A DNA stretch of 64,000 nucleotides from an uncultured Gilliamella sp. (GCA_946482005.1 CAMLPV010000007.1:62001-126000), one strand, 5' to 3'. Counted from the stretch's first letter, positions 39,708-49,384 are shown. The notes: generated by a model from the sequence alone, not told the origin. A program made the numbers and translations.

Positions 39708-39762
39708 GCCAACCTATAATTTAGTTTCATCAAAGCTAAGTTCACAATCTTCACTCTTAACA

Positions 39763-41166
39763 ATGGTTTGTTTTTTATCGAGATTGCAAGGAATTGCACG
39801 AATTTTATTGCAATCGTTGCCTCGATCACCTTTATCCCAGCAGATCTTTTTAGGGTTATGGTTTGGATTGTCGGTAATAACTTCCTATTCTAGCCACGCT
39901 TTAACCTCTAAAACATCAAATATTATTAATGGTAATGCACCATATTTAACCTTCGATGGTGGTCGCTCACGAGCAACCAACACCGATGCTCTGTTCTGGA
40001 TATCTCTTTCTAATGGTCGAAAATTTACTCCTGCAACTAATGATTCAAGTATAACCAATCCAATCGAATTACCTACAATTGGTGAGAGTGTTGCAGATAT
40101 AGATATGTTAGTCCCAACTAATAGTGATTCTATTGCATTAAGTTTACTTATCGGTCCACCCTATAATTATTGGGGCGATGATGATGGCGATGGTCAGGGG
40201 GATGACGGTATAACGGTTACAGGTAATTTAATGTTAGCTATCTCTGATAAATATAATCAAACAGTTGCCCGTAATGAAGAGCTTACTGTTTGTAGGTCGC
40301 CTTATAAATTGACCTTATCTAATACTGAAGGTACATTAAAAACACGTTATGGTGTACCTAATGAAAGTCTTTTAAGTCAAAGAAATGTGACCTATTATGT
40401 TCAGCCTAAAGCATCACCTTCGGTCTGTTTTGCTAAACCAAATTTAAATGCTGGTACAGGTCCTCACGCTGGTTTTGCTTGGATTTGGAACTCTGATAAG
40501 GGGTTTCTCACACAATCCGTTTCGTCGTATGGTTTAAATTTTCCTACCACAGGTGCTAATAATTTATATTTTGATTTAGATATAGTTGGTAGTGAACCTT
40601 TAACTTGGGCGCAAGTTTCCCGTGGCGGTATTACTGCTACTATGACCAATTCAACAAGTACTAGCGTTCGCGTTACCTTAACTGGCCCAGTTGCTACCGA
40701 CTCGCAATGGGAGTCAGATAATCCGGGTAATATCGATCAGCCATCTTTGCCTCAGGTATTTGAGTTAATAGGTCGAGACAGTCATGGTAATGCCATCGTC
40801 AAATATGGTTTTGAGTTAAAGCAATGGTTTGTTAACCGCGGTGCTAAAAAAGGTTACAACTATTCTAGCATATCATCTTGGTGCCCTAATATTGGATACC
40901 GTATGCCTAAAGTTAAGGATTTAACTAATTCTAATGAGCGTGGATTAGGTGCCACGCCTTTATCAAAGGGTAATTATTATCAGCGCCATATTGCTGCAGG
41001 TTTATTCACGGAGTGGGGCTATATGAAAGGCTACCAAAATGCCAACTTCGCCACTTACGGCGGTTATTGGACGACCGATAACCAGTTTGCCGTTTGGTCG
41101 GGTTCTGGTTGGTTGTATGCCGTTATTAGTCCAAGAAATAGCAATGGGCTTTGCGTCTATCCTTAG
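39763..41166 (+). CDS. Exported surface protein (adhesin-like)
   Basis: 467 residues with a long N-terminus and a hydrophobic export segment (LSQQIFLGLWFGLSVITSYS, likely cut after SHA). The mature part is beta-rich and includes an Asp-rich loop (WGDDDGDGQGDDG) that might bind calcium. The final ~130 residues (WCPNIGYRMPKVKDLTNSN, FTEWGYMKGYQ, YGGYWTTDNQ, GLCVYP) resemble the lectin-like end module of invasin/intimin-type adhesins, but no outer-membrane barrel is present. ATG 39763 lacks a clear ribosome site. Probably surface-exposed; ligand unknown. Confidence 0.7.
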   Translation: MVCFLSRLQGIARILLQSLPRSPLSQQIFLGLWFGLSVITSYSSHALTSKTSNIINGNAPYLTFDGGRSRATNTDALFWISLSNGRKFTPATNDSSITNPIELPTIGESVADIDMLVPTNSDSIALSLLIGPPYNYWGDDDGDGQGDDGITVTGNLMLAISDKYNQTVARNEELTVCRSPYKLTLSNTEGTLKTRYGVPNESLLSQRNVTYYVQPKASPSVCFAKPNLNAGTGPHAGFAWIWNSDKGFLTQSVSSYGLNFPTTGANNLYFDLDIVGSEPLTWAQVSRGGITATMTNSTSTSVRVTLTGPVATDSQWESDNPGNIDQPSLPQVFELIGRDSHGNAIVKYGFELKQWFVNRGAKKGYNYSSISSWCPNIGYRMPKVKDLTNSNERGLGATPLSKGNYYQRHIAAGLFTEWGYMKGYQNANFATYGGYWTTDNQFAVWSGSGWLYAVISPRNSNGLCVYP

Positions 41167-41540
41167 CGCTTTATTTCTTGCTTATTAATTCTTAAACTGG
41201 AGTGGCATAAACAGTAAAAACTGAGTTAGTTCTCTTGGAAATATTTGATTGCTAGAGACAATTGAATTAATGAAATGGTTAATAAAAAACGATTTTAAGA
41301 CTTAGCGTGTACTCATCGCTTCGAGTAGAGGCTATTTGGGGCGTAATGGTATTATTACCGCAAAAATAAAGGAATACATGTTTTGAAACTTTAAATTAAC
41401 CCATTGCTAACCCTTTTTTTTAGTTAAAAATAAAATCATTAAAAATCATTGCATTATAATACAACTTAAAAAAAGGGTTTTTTAAACCCAAATTGCCCTT
41501 TGCCTTTTAGCAAACAATGTTTATAGTATGTCTTGTTCTA
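41167..41540 (+). other. CRISPR leader region
   Basis: 374 bases without a gene, becoming more AT-rich towards the first repeat. Small palindromes occur (GGTATTATTACC; GGGTTTTTTAAACCC near 41475-41489). The array's orientation and decayed right end place the leader here. Confidence 0.6.
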
Positions 41541-41868
41541 GTTCACTGCCGTGTAGGCAGTTTAGAAAAATTTTACATGAAGGTTATTTAAACATCTTAG
41601 GTTCACTGCCGTGTAGGCAGTTTAGAAAATACTTCCCTAAAGGATCAATGCTAATTACATGTTCACTGCCGTGTAGGCAGTTTAGAAATGCCGGTAGTAA
41701 TGGCTCTTTTTCACCTGCGAGTTCACTGCCGTGTAGGCAGTTTAGAAATTGCGCATCTTTCTGCATTCTCTTTGCTATTTGTTCACTGCCGTGTAGGTAG
41801 TTTAGAAATTTAACAATGTTTTTTTCTCGTCTTCGGTGGCGTTCACTGCCGTGTAGACAGTTCTCCGT
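41541..41868 (+). CRISPR. Orphan type I-F CRISPR array, 6 repeats, 5 spacers
   Basis: 28-bp repeats start at 41541, 41601, 41661, 41721, 41781 and 41841, each unit 60 bases, so all five spacers are 32 bases. Repeats 1-4 are identical: GTTCACTGCCGTGTAGGCAG plus handle TTTAGAAA. The CTGCC-GTGTA-GGCAG hairpin fits Cas6f (Csy4) processing of I-F arrays. Repeat 5 has one change (GGTAG). Repeat 6 is decayed (GACAG and a changed handle), marking the leader-distal end. No cas gene lies in the window. Confidence 0.97.
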
Positions 41869-41869
41869 C

Positions 41870-41886
41870 TCTCAAAAAAATTGAGA
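41870..41886. terminator. Hairpin after the CRISPR array
   Basis: TCTCAA (41870-41875) pairs with TTGAGA (41881-41886) over an A-rich loop and is followed by GGGGGTTTTTG. It may end the array transcript or allD on the other strand. Confidence 0.45.
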
Positions 41887-41910
41887 AAGGGGGTTTTTGT
41901 TATTCTAAGT

Positions 41911-42960
41911 TTATTCAGCAAACTTATTTTTATGATCATAACGATTGTAATGAATATCATCACTAATTAAGTAATTATAGATATCATCAACAATCTCTAT
42001 GCCATTTTTTAAGTAATCGGCTTCACGTTTTTTGCTTCTTTCGCCGGGAAAGAAAACTTCACTAACGCCTTTGGCTGGTTTAGCTTGTTTTAGTTGGTCT
42101 AGCATAGCGGACATAGTTTGTTTAAAAATATCTAGGCCGATAAAATATTCAGGATTGATCACAATATGCAGATGACCAAGGTTTCGACCTTTAGAGAGGT
42201 CGGCATACATTGATGAGACGTTTTTGCCAAATGGCAAGCCCAGTAGAATGCCAGAAAGCACATCTACCATCATCATTAAACCATAACCTTTAGCATCAGA
42301 GATTGGTAATAGGGCATTTACTTTGTAGGGATCAGTTGTGGGTTCACCATGTTCATCAACCGCCCAAGTTGGTGGAATTGCAGCGCCTTTAGATCTTGCG
42401 TATAAGACTTTTCCCCATGCTTGAACTGTGGTTGCCATGTCGAACGAAACAACACGCTCATCGTTAGTCGGTGCAGCAAAAGCGATAGGATTAGTGCCAA
42501 AAAATTCTTCGGCGCCACCATAGGGAACAGCCATTGGGTCGGACTGGCACATGGATATGGCGACTAAGTTTTGTTTAGCAGCCATTTCAGTAAAGTAGCA
42601 AAGCGAGCCGCTATGCGACATTCGACGAATTCCTACTACGGCAACGCCATTTTTTTTTGCCATTTCTATCGCTTTGTCCATACCAACTTTAGCGGCAACT
42701 AAACCGCAACCATTATCAAAATCTAATATTGCTGACGATGGACCAGTCTGTTTATAGCTGACATTAGGATAGGCAGTCATGCCTCCTTTGGCAATGCGTT
42801 CAGCGTAGTATTCAACTCGTACGGCGCCATGTGAGTGAATGCCTCGTGCATCGGCAAATGCTAGCGTATCTGCGGCGATATCGGCATGCTCTTGAGTCAA
42901 TCCCGCTTTATGTAATTTTTTGGCAATTAAGTTGTGTAGTGTTGGTCTATCTAGTCTCAT
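41911..42960 (-). CDS. allD: Ureidoglycolate dehydrogenase
   Basis: Oxidises (S)-ureidoglycolate to oxalurate with NAD. The 349-residue protein equals E. coli AllD in length and is closely similar: DARGIHSHGAVRVEYYAERI, GVAVVGIRRMSHSGS, SMCQSDPMAVPYGGAEEFFG, FDMATTVQAWGKVL, GYGLMMMVDVLSGILLGLPF. I start at the ATG at 42960 with GAGGAG upstream; an extension to 42978 is not supported. Last gene of the left allantoate operon; its product is the substrate of FdrA-YlbE-YlbF. Confidence 0.95.
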   Translation of the reverse strand: MRLDRPTLHNLIAKKLHKAGLTQEHADIAADTLAFADARGIHSHGAVRVEYYAERIAKGGMTAYPNVSYKQTGPSSAILDFDNGCGLVAAKVGMDKAIEMAKKNGVAVVGIRRMSHSGSLCYFTEMAAKQNLVAISMCQSDPMAVPYGGAEEFFGTNPIAFAAPTNDERVVSFDMATTVQAWGKVLYARSKGAAIPPTWAVDEHGEPTTDPYKVNALLPISDAKGYGLMMMVDVLSGILLGLPFGKNVSSMYADLSKGRNLGHLHIVINPEYFIGLDIFKQTMSAMLDQLKQAKPAKGVSEVFFPGERSKKREADYLKNGIEIVDDIYNYLISDDIHYNRYDHKNKFAE

Positions 42961-43008
42961 TTTAAAACTCCTCGCCACGCTATCGGTTATGGCTATTTAG
43001 ATTTTTCG

Positions 43009-43911
43009 CTATTGTGTGATGATGGTGCCTTTGGTTTGTGCTAATAGCGATTCAATATCGGTTAAGTTGCCGATATAAGCGGTGTTACCGGTTTGCTGAA
43101 CAAATTCAATGACTGATTTTATTTTTGGCCCCATAGCACCGTCATCAATTGCCATTGGTTGTATTCGTTTAGTATCGACTTTGCCTAAAGCTGTTTGTTG
43201 TGGTGTTCCCCAGTTTTCATATACGGCATCAGTATCTGTTAAGATCATTAAATGGTCGGCTTTCAGTTCAATGGCGAGTTGTGCAGCGCTATGATCCTTG
43301 TCGATCACCGCCTCAATACCTTTGTAGCCCGATTTATCTTTAATTACCGGAATACCTCCACCACCATTGCAGATAACGATAGTATCTTGGTTGACAAGGT
43401 CTTTAATAGTATCAAGTTCGATAATTTTTTGTGGTTTTGGTGATGCGACTACTCGACGTAGGTATTTGCCATCTTGTTTAAATTGCCAGCCATATTGAGC
43501 TTGGAGTTTTTGTTGTTCTTCTGGTTGATATACAGGCCCTATATATTTGGTAGGCTCTTTAAATGAAGGGTCGTTGCTATCTACCTCGACTTGCGTTAAT
43601 ACACAAGCGACTTGGTTGACATTGTCATATTGCTGTAAGCTTTGCTTTATCATATAACCTAACATGCCTTGTGTTTGTGCAACTAGCACATCCAGAGGGT
43701 AAGCAGGTACATTGGGGTAACTAGCATTTTGTAGGGCAAGAAGTCCCACTTGCGGCCCGTTGCCGTGCACAATAACAAGTCGATATTTATTGGCTAATTT
43801 TGCAATAAATTTAGTGGTGCTGTTGATATTTTGATATTGGTTATCAATAGAGAGTAATTCGTTTCGTTTTGAAATCGCATTACCACCTAATGCTATAACT
43901 ATGAGTTCCAT
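43009..43911 (-). CDS. arcC: Carbamate kinase (allantoin pathway)
   Basis: Transfers phosphate from carbamoyl phosphate to ADP, giving ATP, ammonia and CO2. The 300-residue amino-acid-kinase-fold protein shows VIALGGNAISKR, VIVHGNGPQVGLLALQNA, CNGGGGIPVI and LMILTDTDAVYENWGTP. No arginine deiminase gene is near; its place between allE and allD marks it as the YbcF (AllK) type that uses carbamoyl phosphate from oxalurate cleavage. This is the energy-yielding step of the pathway. Confidence 0.94.
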   Translation of the reverse strand: MELIVIALGGNAISKRNELLSIDNQYQNINSTTKFIAKLANKYRLVIVHGNGPQVGLLALQNASYPNVPAYPLDVLVAQTQGMLGYMIKQSLQQYDNVNQVACVLTQVEVDSNDPSFKEPTKYIGPVYQPEEQQKLQAQYGWQFKQDGKYLRRVVASPKPQKIIELDTIKDLVNQDTIVICNGGGGIPVIKDKSGYKGIEAVIDKDHSAAQLAIELKADHLMILTDTDAVYENWGTPQQTALGKVDTKRIQPMAIDDGAMGPKIKSVIEFVQQTGNTAYIGNLTDIESLLAQTKGTIITQ

Positions 43912-43937
43912 ACGGTGTCCTATATTATGTTTATTGT

Positions 43938-44717
43938 TTAGAGTTCCACATCACGATGGCAATCTTTAGAGTAGATATAACTTAATGGCTGCTGGCCAAC
44001 GGCGTAACAAGCTTGCAAAGCATAGGCACCCATAAAAATGTAGTCATCCTTTTTGACCGGTATCCATTGATTATCAAGCAGATACATACCTTCACCGCTA
44101 AGTAAATAGGCGCCATGTTCTTGTACATGGGTTTCGATATAGCCATGACTTGCGCCTGGTAGGAAAGTGAGAATATGGAAATTCATATCAAATCCGAGCT
44201 CTTTAGGCAGTAAGTCTTGGATGAATACGTTATCCATATTTTCATAATTTACCCGCTCAAGATGTTGAATATGATTGGCAATCACACGTGTTTGATATCC
44301 TGAAATAGGGTTATAGCGGCGTTTGTATAAAAATAAACGCGAGGAAGGCATCAAATTTTGTAAATAGAGTTTGACGCCTGCGGGGCAATAGATATAGCCA
44401 CCAGTTTGTAGATGATATGTTTGCTCATTAGCTTTAGCACTAACTTCGCCTTCAATCACATAAGCAAATACTTCAATGCCATCATCACCAAATCCTTGTA
44501 AGTTTTGTCCACCTTGATACATGGTGAGAAGATAATCGACAAAAGAAGCTCCAAGTTTAGGCGTAGCTAAAATAGTAATGTCACAATTTTCAAAACCAGG
44601 AATTATATTTTTAACTAGACCATCTGGAGGGATTAAGGCAAAATTTTGCCGTTTGATCACTGCGCGTGAAGCTAATAGGTCTTTTGGGTAACCGATGTTA
44701 TTGTTGATATATCCCAT
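43938..44717 (-). CDS. allE: (S)-ureidoglycine aminohydrolase
   Basis: Converts (S)-ureidoglycine to (S)-ureidoglycolate and ammonia (manganese enzyme, bicupin). 259 residues versus 261 in E. coli AllE. Motifs: DLLASRAVIKRQNFALIPPD, FAYVIEGEVSAKANEQTYHL, FLPGASHGYIETHVQEHGAY and LLSGEGMYLLDNQWIPVKK (metal-binding cupin). I start at the ATG at 44717 with AAGGAG seven bases upstream; an extension to 44756 is less likely. It lies in the left operon after the MFS gene. Confidence 0.93.
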   Translation of the reverse strand: MGYINNNIGYPKDLLASRAVIKRQNFALIPPDGLVKNIIPGFENCDITILATPKLGASFVDYLLTMYQGGQNLQGFGDDGIEVFAYVIEGEVSAKANEQTYHLQTGGYIYCPAGVKLYLQNLMPSSRLFLYKRRYNPISGYQTRVIANHIQHLERVNYENMDNVFIQDLLPKELGFDMNFHILTFLPGASHGYIETHVQEHGAYLLSGEGMYLLDNQWIPVKKDDYIFMGAYALQACYAVGQQPLSYIYSKDCHRDVEL

Positions 44718-44833
44718 AATGATCTCCTTGGAACATATGCTTGAGATTTTAGGCAAAATATGCCGTTAACATACTAATTTCAGTCAACTATTTATCGTAT
44801 TTCTTGTCGATAAATAGTTGCTAGTTTGCGTAA

Positions 44834-46066
44834 TTAATTGGTTATGTGTTTACGCAAATTAATTACAAAGAATAAGGCTGTTGCAATAAATAAGATTGCA
44901 ATAGCAACATAAAACCCTGTAATTTTGGTTCCTGTTATATCCGCTAATAAACCAGTTAATGGTGGGGCGATCACTGATGAACTCATACCAAAAAAGTTAA
45001 ATACCCCAAATGCTGTACCATAACTGTTTTTAGGTGCAATATCCGCCACATGCGAAATGAGAATCGGTTCAACCACAAACTTACCAAATAATCCATAAAG
45101 GATTAATCCCATTAATAATAAGGTGATGGTTGAGGATTGAACTGCCATTAATAAAGTCATCGCAGAGAGCAGTTCCAAGACAATGATAAAGAAAAGTCGT
45201 TTAGACCGAAATTTATCCGAAATTTTGCTGATAACCAACGCACCAGGAATGGCGGCGAAAGCCACTAATGATGATGCCGAACCGATACTACCGCCGGTAA
45301 AGCCACGTTCAGTTTCGAGAAAATTAGGTAACCAGCTTACCACCATGTAGTAACCATAACATGTCGCAAAGTACATGATGTAACACGCTATCATCGGGCT
45401 AGTAAAAAAGTTGTTTTTTTCTTTTGGCGCAATATTTGTATCGGGTTTCTGCTGTTTTTTCTGAGCAATAACGGTTTTGACTGATGGTTCTTTGATAATG
45501 ATCGCAAATCCAGCAATTAGGCAGAGTGTTAGCACAGCAATAATATAGAGCATATATTGCCATGGCATATTTAAAGCTTTAACTAAAAAGCTAGTCGATA
45601 GTAAACACACCCCCATACCTAATGCGGCTCCAGTATTGATAATGGCTGAAGCAAAACTACGGTTTTCAGCAGGAATATTTTCAGCAGACAGGGACCAAGC
45701 CGAACCATAATAAGACCCACAACCAAGACCAGCGAGCAAACTACCAATGTAGATCATCGTCATGGTTTGTGCATTACCAATCATAATTGCCGCAATGGTA
45801 AAGAGGATAAAACCGGGAATGACGACTGCTTTTTTGCCATATTTATCGACTAAGATCCCAGCAGGGATTTGCATTAAGGTATAGGAAAAAAAGTAACAGC
45901 TAGCAATTAAACCAAGTTCAGTATTGGATTGCGGTCCTACAGTTTGCTGAATTTCCGGAAAAATTGCAGCTAAAACCGGACGATAAATCCACATGACTAA
46001 CCAACCAAGGAATAGTAAAGCGACGATTTTATGCCAGTACTGAATGCCACCTTTTTTTTCTGTCAT
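44834..46066 (-). CDS. MFS transporter, candidate allantoate permease
   Basis: A 410-residue, 12-helix major facilitator. N-terminal WHKIVALLFLGWLVMWIYRP, loop GILVDKYGKKAVV, and the C-terminal half with KISDKFRSKR. It is read between allC and allE with only 12 bases after allC, so import of the pathway substrate (allantoate or a ureide) is the natural inference; the family alone does not reveal the substrate. It differs from the purine-related carriers AllP/YbbW used for allantoin in E. coli. Confidence 0.85.
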   Translation of the reverse strand: MTEKKGGIQYWHKIVALLFLGWLVMWIYRPVLAAIFPEIQQTVGPQSNTELGLIASCYFFSYTLMQIPAGILVDKYGKKAVVIPGFILFTIAAIMIGNAQTMTMIYIGSLLAGLGCGSYYGSAWSLSAENIPAENRSFASAIINTGAALGMGVCLLSTSFLVKALNMPWQYMLYIIAVLTLCLIAGFAIIIKEPSVKTVIAQKKQQKPDTNIAPKEKNNFFTSPMIACYIMYFATCYGYYMVVSWLPNFLETERGFTGGSIGSASSLVAFAAIPGALVISKISDKFRSKRLFFIIVLELLSAMTLLMAVQSSTITLLLMGLILYGLFGKFVVEPILISHVADIAPKNSYGTAFGVFNFFGMSSSVIAPPLTGLLADITGTKITGFYVAIAILFIATALFFVINLRKHITN

Positions 46067-46078
46067 TTTATTTCCTTA

Positions 46079-47305
46079 TTATTCTTGATAAGCCAATTGA
46101 TAAAGGGCGTAAGTTAATGCTTTTATTCCTTCGACTAAATCTTCAGTTTTAGTGTCTTCTGCTGGATTGTGACTAATGCCTTTGATACTAGGTACAAATA
46201 ACATCGCGGTTGGCACTCGTGGTGCGAATATTTGCGAATCGTGACCAGCTCCGCTATGCATCACGCGATAGCTTAGATTTTCTTGTTTGCAGATGTTTTC
46301 CAGCATTTTGATTAGTTTGTTGTCCATGGGAATTGGTGGTTCATCCATCCAACGATTTATTTCAATTTCAAGACCAAGTTCTTTGGCAATACGTAACATG
46401 TCAGCTTCAAGTTCTTCAGTAAATTGCTTCAGGTCTGCTTGATCTGTATGACGGCAATCAATTGTGAACATCACTTCACCAGGAACCACATTAACCACAT
46501 TCGGTTTTGGCTCGACATGACCGAAGGTTAATACTAGCGGATCGCCTACTTTGATTGCTTTATTAATTGATTCTTGGCAAATTCGGCTAAAGGCGTAGAT
46601 GGCATCTTTGCGATAGCTCATTGGCGTGGTGCCGGCGTGATTAGCTTCACCAATTAAACGAATATTATAACGACGTTGGCCGACTATGCTGGTAACCACC
46701 CCGATGCTTTTTTGTTCTCTTTCCAGTACACCACCTTGTTCGATGTGGATTTCTAAAAAGGCTTTGATGTCGGTACGCGCTTTTTGGCTGTTAAATTTGA
46801 ATCCGCAGTTGCGCATAGCGTCGACAAATTTAATACCATTATTGTCTTCAATTGAAGCAACATCCTCATTATTAGCAATGGCAAATACGTTTTTGCTTCC
46901 CCAAAAGACATAAGGAAAGCGACTGCCTTCTTCTTCGGCCATGGAGATAAGTTCTAAGGTGCGTAACGGTTGACCGTAATTTTCTTTAAGGTATTTCATG
47001 GCAAGCATAGCGGCAATGATGCCAAGTTGACCATCGAGTTTGCCACCATTGACCACGGTATCAACATGCGATCCCGACATGATGACTTGATCTCTGTATT
47101 TGCTACCTTCAAATCGACCATATAAGTTGCCGACATCATCGAAATAGGTGTTCATGCCAATATGTGAGAGTTTTTCTTGGATGGCTTTTTGGGCAGCTAG
47201 CCACTCTGCTGTATAAAGTAATCGGGTAGTACCACCTTGTTCTAAACCTCCAAAGCTAGATATCCATTTAACGGCATTAGCAACATCATCGTATAAAATA
47301 TTCAT
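46079..47305 (-). CDS. allC: Allantoate amidohydrolase
   Basis: Hydrolyses allantoate to (S)-ureidoglycine, ammonia and CO2. The 408-residue M20/M28-family metallo-amidase (E. coli 411) has SGSHVDTVVNGGKLDGQLG with the metal-binding His and Asp, MAEEEGSRFPYVFWGSKN with paired Glu, EIHIEQGGVLE, and HSGAGHDSQIF near the end. First gene of the left operon, divergent from fdrA. No allantoinase (allB) is present in the window. Confidence 0.95.
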   Translation of the reverse strand: MNILYDDVANAVKWISSFGGLEQGGTTRLLYTAEWLAAQKAIQEKLSHIGMNTYFDDVGNLYGRFEGSKYRDQVIMSGSHVDTVVNGGKLDGQLGIIAAMLAMKYLKENYGQPLRTLELISMAEEEGSRFPYVFWGSKNVFAIANNEDVASIEDNNGIKFVDAMRNCGFKFNSQKARTDIKAFLEIHIEQGGVLEREQKSIGVVTSIVGQRRYNIRLIGEANHAGTTPMSYRKDAIYAFSRICQESINKAIKVGDPLVLTFGHVEPKPNVVNVVPGEVMFTIDCRHTDQADLKQFTEELEADMLRIAKELGLEIEINRWMDEPPIPMDNKLIKMLENICKQENLSYRVMHSGAGHDSQIFAPRVPTAMLFVPSIKGISHNPAEDTKTEDLVEGIKALTYALYQLAYQE

Positions 47306-47705
47306 AAATATTTACCTGCTATTTAAAACTCCATCATTGTTAACATCGACTATTTTTGATATTAACCGCGCATATCATTTCGATATTACCGATCATTTTA
47401 AATGTTTTTTTTGTTTACCATACTATTAATAGCAAATAATAATGTGATCAAACTAGCTTTTTTATGTTTGTGAAATTTAATTAAATTAAGGAGTTATTAT
47501 TATAAAAAATTTTTTAATAATTATTTATCATACTGATTTTAAATAATATTATACTTTTGATATCGTTAATGTTTTGTGATGTATTACCTGCTTATTCGGC
47601 ATTTTTTCCGTAATATATAAATACTATCTAACAAGTAGATTTTTATAATGAGCTTAAAGAGGTTCAAAGTTAATCGCATTTTTCATAATTGAGAGGCCTG
47701 TTCTC
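47306..47705. promoter_or_regulatory. Divergent control region of the two allantoate operons
   Basis: 400 bases between allC and fdrA, AT-rich. Both operon promoters and presumably AllS sites must lie here. A half-match to a CRP box (TGTGATCAAAC near 47442) is visible; no clear LysR T-N11-A operator could be singled out by eye. GAGAGG precedes the fdrA ATG. Confidence 0.5.
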
Positions 47706-49373
47706 ATGATTCAATCTTTTATAAAAAAAGGAAGCTTTCAAGATTCTGTCAGTTTGATGTTGATATCGAAAAAACTCAGTAATCTTGATGAGGTTGAAGA
47801 AGTATCTGTCATGATGGGTACTCCTGCCAATAAATCGTTATTAACCGCAACAGGGTTTTGGAGTGATAGTTTCAATGATGCAACACCAAATGATATTTGC
47901 GTCGCTATTAAAACCAAAGATGATGCTAAAGATGTTGTTGAGTTAATCAGTCAACAACTTGAGGATGCTTTAAAAAATATTGCTCAAGCTCAACAAGGTG
48001 GTGCCAAGTTACTTAAAGCTAGACGCTTGGCCAGTGCAACAAAAAAATTACCTGATGCAAATTTAGTCTTAATTTCGATTGCAGGCGAGTACGCCGCTGA
48101 GTTAGCCGATCAGGCATTAGATGATAATAAAAACGTGATGATCTTTTCTGATAATGTATCTATCGAAGACGAAATCCGTTTAAAAACTAAAGCAGCTAAA
48201 AAAGATTTAATTGTGATGGGACCAGATTGTGGAACCGCATTTATTGCCGGTGCACCATTAGCGTTTTCCAATGTTATTCCTAAAGGAAATATTGGCGTAA
48301 TTGGGGCATCTGGTACTGGTATTCAAGAGGTGGTTTCGCAAATCGCTTTATTAAATCAAGGTATCACGCAAGCCATCGGCTTAGGTGGCCGTGATTTGTC
48401 GCTCGAAGTAGGTGGTATTAGTGCGCTTACAGCGTTAAATATGTTAGCGGCCGATGCCGATTCCCAAGTGATTACCTTTATCTCTAAACCACCGGCAGAA
48501 AGTGTACGGGAAAACGTGATTTCAGCGATGAAATTAATTCCTAAACCAGTAGTAGCGCTATTTTTGGGCTCAAAAATCGATAAACCTCAAGACGATAATA
48601 TCTATTTTGCCAGAACACTCGATGAAGCCGCACGATTAGCCTGTTTGCTCAGTCCTGTTGAGGCGACAGCCAATAAGTTACCTAATTTAGCCAATAAAAC
48701 TATTACTGGCTTATATACTGGGGGAACCTTAGCTTCCGAAGCGGCGATGTTGCTTGCTCAGGAACTCGGTTTAACCACCAGTCATCATCACGATAAAGGA
48801 ATTATGTTAGATCAACAAGGGCATAAAATTATCGATTTAGGTGATGATTTTTATACGGTGGGTAAACCTCATCCAATGATTGATCCTTCTATTCGTGAAG
48901 AGGAGATCGCTCGGTTAGGTGATAAACCTGATGTTGGCGTATTACTTGTGGATTTGGTGATTGGCTATGGTGCAAATGGTGATCCAGCCGAATCAGTGAT
49001 TGCTGGTTATCAAAAAGCCTGTGCTAAGCGAGATGAAAATCATCCACTGATTGTTATCGCGACCGTGACCGGTTCAGAACAAGATCCACAATGCCGTAGC
49101 AAGCAAATCGAAGCATTAAAAGCAGCCAATATTGTTGTGATGAATAATTTACCTGAAGCTATTTTGCTTGCCAAAAAACTGATCACACCAACTAAATCAA
49201 CCAACTTAATTAAAACCTATCCTTTATTAAGTCATATTAGTGTTATCAATGCTGGTTTGAGAAGTTTTGCTGAAGATCTTCAATCATCGAATATTCCTGT
49301 TGTGCATTATCAATGGGCGCCAATAGCCGGCGGCAATAAAAAATTAGCGGCTATTTTGCAAAAATTAAATTAA
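47706..49373 (+). CDS. fdrA: FdrA, oxamate transcarbamylase component
   Basis: 555 residues, the same length as E. coli FdrA, with succinyl-CoA-synthetase-like folds: MGPDCGTAFIAGAPLAF, IGVIGASGTGIQEVVSQIAL, TQAIGLGGRDLSLEVGGISA and TGLYTGGTLASEA. FdrA, YlbE and YlbF (also AllF, AllG, AllH) were reported to form the oxamate transcarbamylase that turns oxalurate and phosphate into oxamate and carbamoyl phosphate. First gene of the right operon, divergent from allC. Confidence 0.93.
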   Translation: MIQSFIKKGSFQDSVSLMLISKKLSNLDEVEEVSVMMGTPANKSLLTATGFWSDSFNDATPNDICVAIKTKDDAKDVVELISQQLEDALKNIAQAQQGGAKLLKARRLASATKKLPDANLVLISIAGEYAAELADQALDDNKNVMIFSDNVSIEDEIRLKTKAAKKDLIVMGPDCGTAFIAGAPLAFSNVIPKGNIGVIGASGTGIQEVVSQIALLNQGITQAIGLGGRDLSLEVGGISALTALNMLAADADSQVITFISKPPAESVRENVISAMKLIPKPVVALFLGSKIDKPQDDNIYFARTLDEAARLACLLSPVEATANKLPNLANKTITGLYTGGTLASEAAMLLAQELGLTTSHHHDKGIMLDQQGHKIIDLGDDFYTVGKPHPMIDPSIREEEIARLGDKPDVGVLLVDLVIGYGANGDPAESVIAGYQKACAKRDENHPLIVIATVTGSEQDPQCRSKQIEALKAANIVVMNNLPEAILLAKKLITPTKSTNLIKTYPLLSHISVINAGLRSFAEDLQSSNIPVVHYQWAPIAGGNKKLAAILQKLN

Positions 49374-49384
49374 GAGGTTTTGAT

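Noticed and set aside
41528-41800. Open frames on both strands through the CRISPR array with a repeated SLPCRQFR / LNCLHGSE peptide
   Set aside because: The peptide repeats are just the translated 28-bp CRISPR repeats at 60-base spacing; not genes.
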